Assembly: GCA_035292505.1 (NCBI GenBank)
Contig: DATDQA010000189.1
Span: forward strand, 1 to 34,642
DNA from: DATDQA01 sp035292505
Lineage (GTDB): Bacteria; Bacteroidota; Bacteroidia; Chitinophagales; Saprospiraceae
Direction of reading: 5' to 3'
Length of the DNA: 34,642 nt
The notes under the pieces were generated by a model. It searched no databases and had not been told where the DNA came from. It saw only the letters and a program-made list of their open reading frames with translations. Of this stretch, positions 34,174 to 34,642 are shown in pieces. Each line of letters starts with the position of its first letter. Position 1 is the stretch's first letter. The position numbers and the translations under genes are program-made.

Positions 34174-34455
34174 TTAATGATAGTCCCCAATTTCAACTTT
34201 GAAAGCATGGTTGTCCTTTCATTCGAAGATTACCCGATACCGATCATTGATATGAATACTACAAAAACCATCTGGTTTGCCTTTTAATTTTTCCATTCTG
34301 TTACCAGGTGTATTCTTTAGATCATCAATTATCTCTGCCGCATCTAATAACACCAACTTTTCCCGGGCTCTCGCTTGTACATGAGTCGGAAATTTTTTGG
34401 ATCGCTTGCCCTCCCAAATCCGTTCCGTTTCTTTGTCAGCAAAGGATTTGATCAT
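34174..34455 (-). pseudogene. higB: HigB-type toxin gene with in-frame UGA stop
   Basis: The frame encodes a RelE/HigB mRNA interferase-like protein: MIKSFADKETERIWEG, RAREKLVLLDAAEIIDDLK, PGNRMEKLKGK and INDRYRVIFE. At codon 79 (34221-34219) a TGA stands where the family has a conserved Trp (TGG). Reading on in the same frame gives KDNHAFKVEIGDYH and a TAA at 34174, exactly the normal HigB ending and a full length of 93 residues. The 78-residue product lacks the last strand. No antitoxin gene follows on the minus strand. An operator-like palindrome remains upstream. Confidence 0.85.
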
Positions 34456-34464
34456 TATCGTGGC

Positions 34465-34477
34465 ACGTTAATAACGT
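34465..34477. promoter_or_regulatory. Operator-like palindrome upstream of higB
   Basis: ACGTTA-A-TAACGT is a perfect 6-bp inverted repeat 9 bp upstream of the higB ATG. Toxin-antitoxin operons are usually autoregulated at such palindromes; here it would be a relic. Confidence 0.4.
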
Positions 34478-34571
34478 CGAAGATATGAAGTAGTTGCTCT
34501 TGAAGCAGTACTGGAGAGAGGTATACCCGGTAGCCTATAGGTTCATCCCAATATTTTTTAATTTTCCCTTC

Positions 34572-34642
34572 ATGTTACCCCGTCTCGTTCAACTCATCGA
34601 CACCTTCACACGTTGGTCAGGCGAGTGTATTAAATGGCTGAC
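34572..34642 (+). CDS. Probable TRAP transporter small permease (DctQ), N-terminal start only
   Basis: Only 23 codons are in the window, opening MLPRLVQLIDTFTRWSGECI. The pattern of a short basic/amphipathic start before the first membrane helix, with L.QLID.F..W.G..I.WL, is typical of the TRAP DctQ small subunit. The rest of the protein and the large permease would be beyond the edge. Assignment from so short a piece is tentative. Confidence 0.5.
   Translation, partial: MLPRLVQLIDTFTRWSGECIKWL

Noticed and set aside
34219..34221. UGA read as tryptophan (alternative genetic code)
   Set aside because: Many intact genes here, such as yqgE and fabD, end in UGA, so the standard code applies and this is a nonsense change.

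Overview
The window looks like chromosomal DNA of a Bacteroidota bacterium, most likely from the Saprospiria/Chitinophagia side, though the sequence alone does not fix the genus. The signs are type IX secretion (T9SS) C-terminal sorting domains on two exported proteins, a PorT-like protein beside ubiE/menG, a LytS/LytTR pair, a DUF3810 membrane protein, promoters with the Bacteroidota -7 element TAnnTTTG, and few Shine-Dalgarno sequences. UGA is used as a normal stop (for example in yqgE and fabD), so the genetic code is standard.

Layout. 1-2769 (minus): a tight operon folE > fabD > yqgE > abc-F, the last cut by the window edge. 3009-4843 (plus): a LytS-type histidine kinase and its LytTR response regulator. 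4841-5700: a compact cassette, a DUF559 endonuclease-like gene flanked by inverted arrays of one hairpin repeat family. Its two outer ends are exactly the stop codons of the two convergent neighbours. 5698-8175 (minus): an 825-aa secreted protein with Ig-like repeats, a dockerin-like region, a cohesin-like domain and a T9SS tail. 8397-11181: an accessory stretch with an AT-rich 489-aa helical protein, a small exported protein with three IVTDD repeats, a small basic protein and about 370 bp without a convincing gene. 11203-15472: a TPR lipoprotein, a Spo0M-like protein, an exonuclease/GIY-YIG fusion and a NamZ-type muramidase lipoprotein.

15520-17967 (minus): a UPF0173 hydrolase > parA > parB operon. 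18088-23893: a DUF3810 metalloprotease-like membrane protein, futalosine hydrolase with a PorV/PorQ-like outer-membrane protein, a NUC1 nuclease, a HerA-like ATPase split by a -1 frameshift that falls on a perfect slippery heptamer, and a CGWC thioredoxin-like protein. 24147-33601: ychF, acpH, porT-ubiE divergent from gyrA, a TPR protein, and a T9SS-exported M28 peptidase. 33600-34571 is a small graveyard: a truncated Bacteroidota-specific protein and a HigB toxin gene killed by a Trp-to-stop change, with its operator-like palindrome still in place. The window ends in the first codons of a probable TRAP transporter small permease.

Most of the window is housekeeping: folate, fatty acid and menaquinone metabolism, chromosome partitioning, gyrase and the cell envelope. 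The most unusual structure is the stop-codon-bounded repeat/DUF559 cassette. No tRNA, rRNA, CRISPR array or classical insertion sequence was seen. All start sites and domain positions come from reading the sequence; no database search was run.
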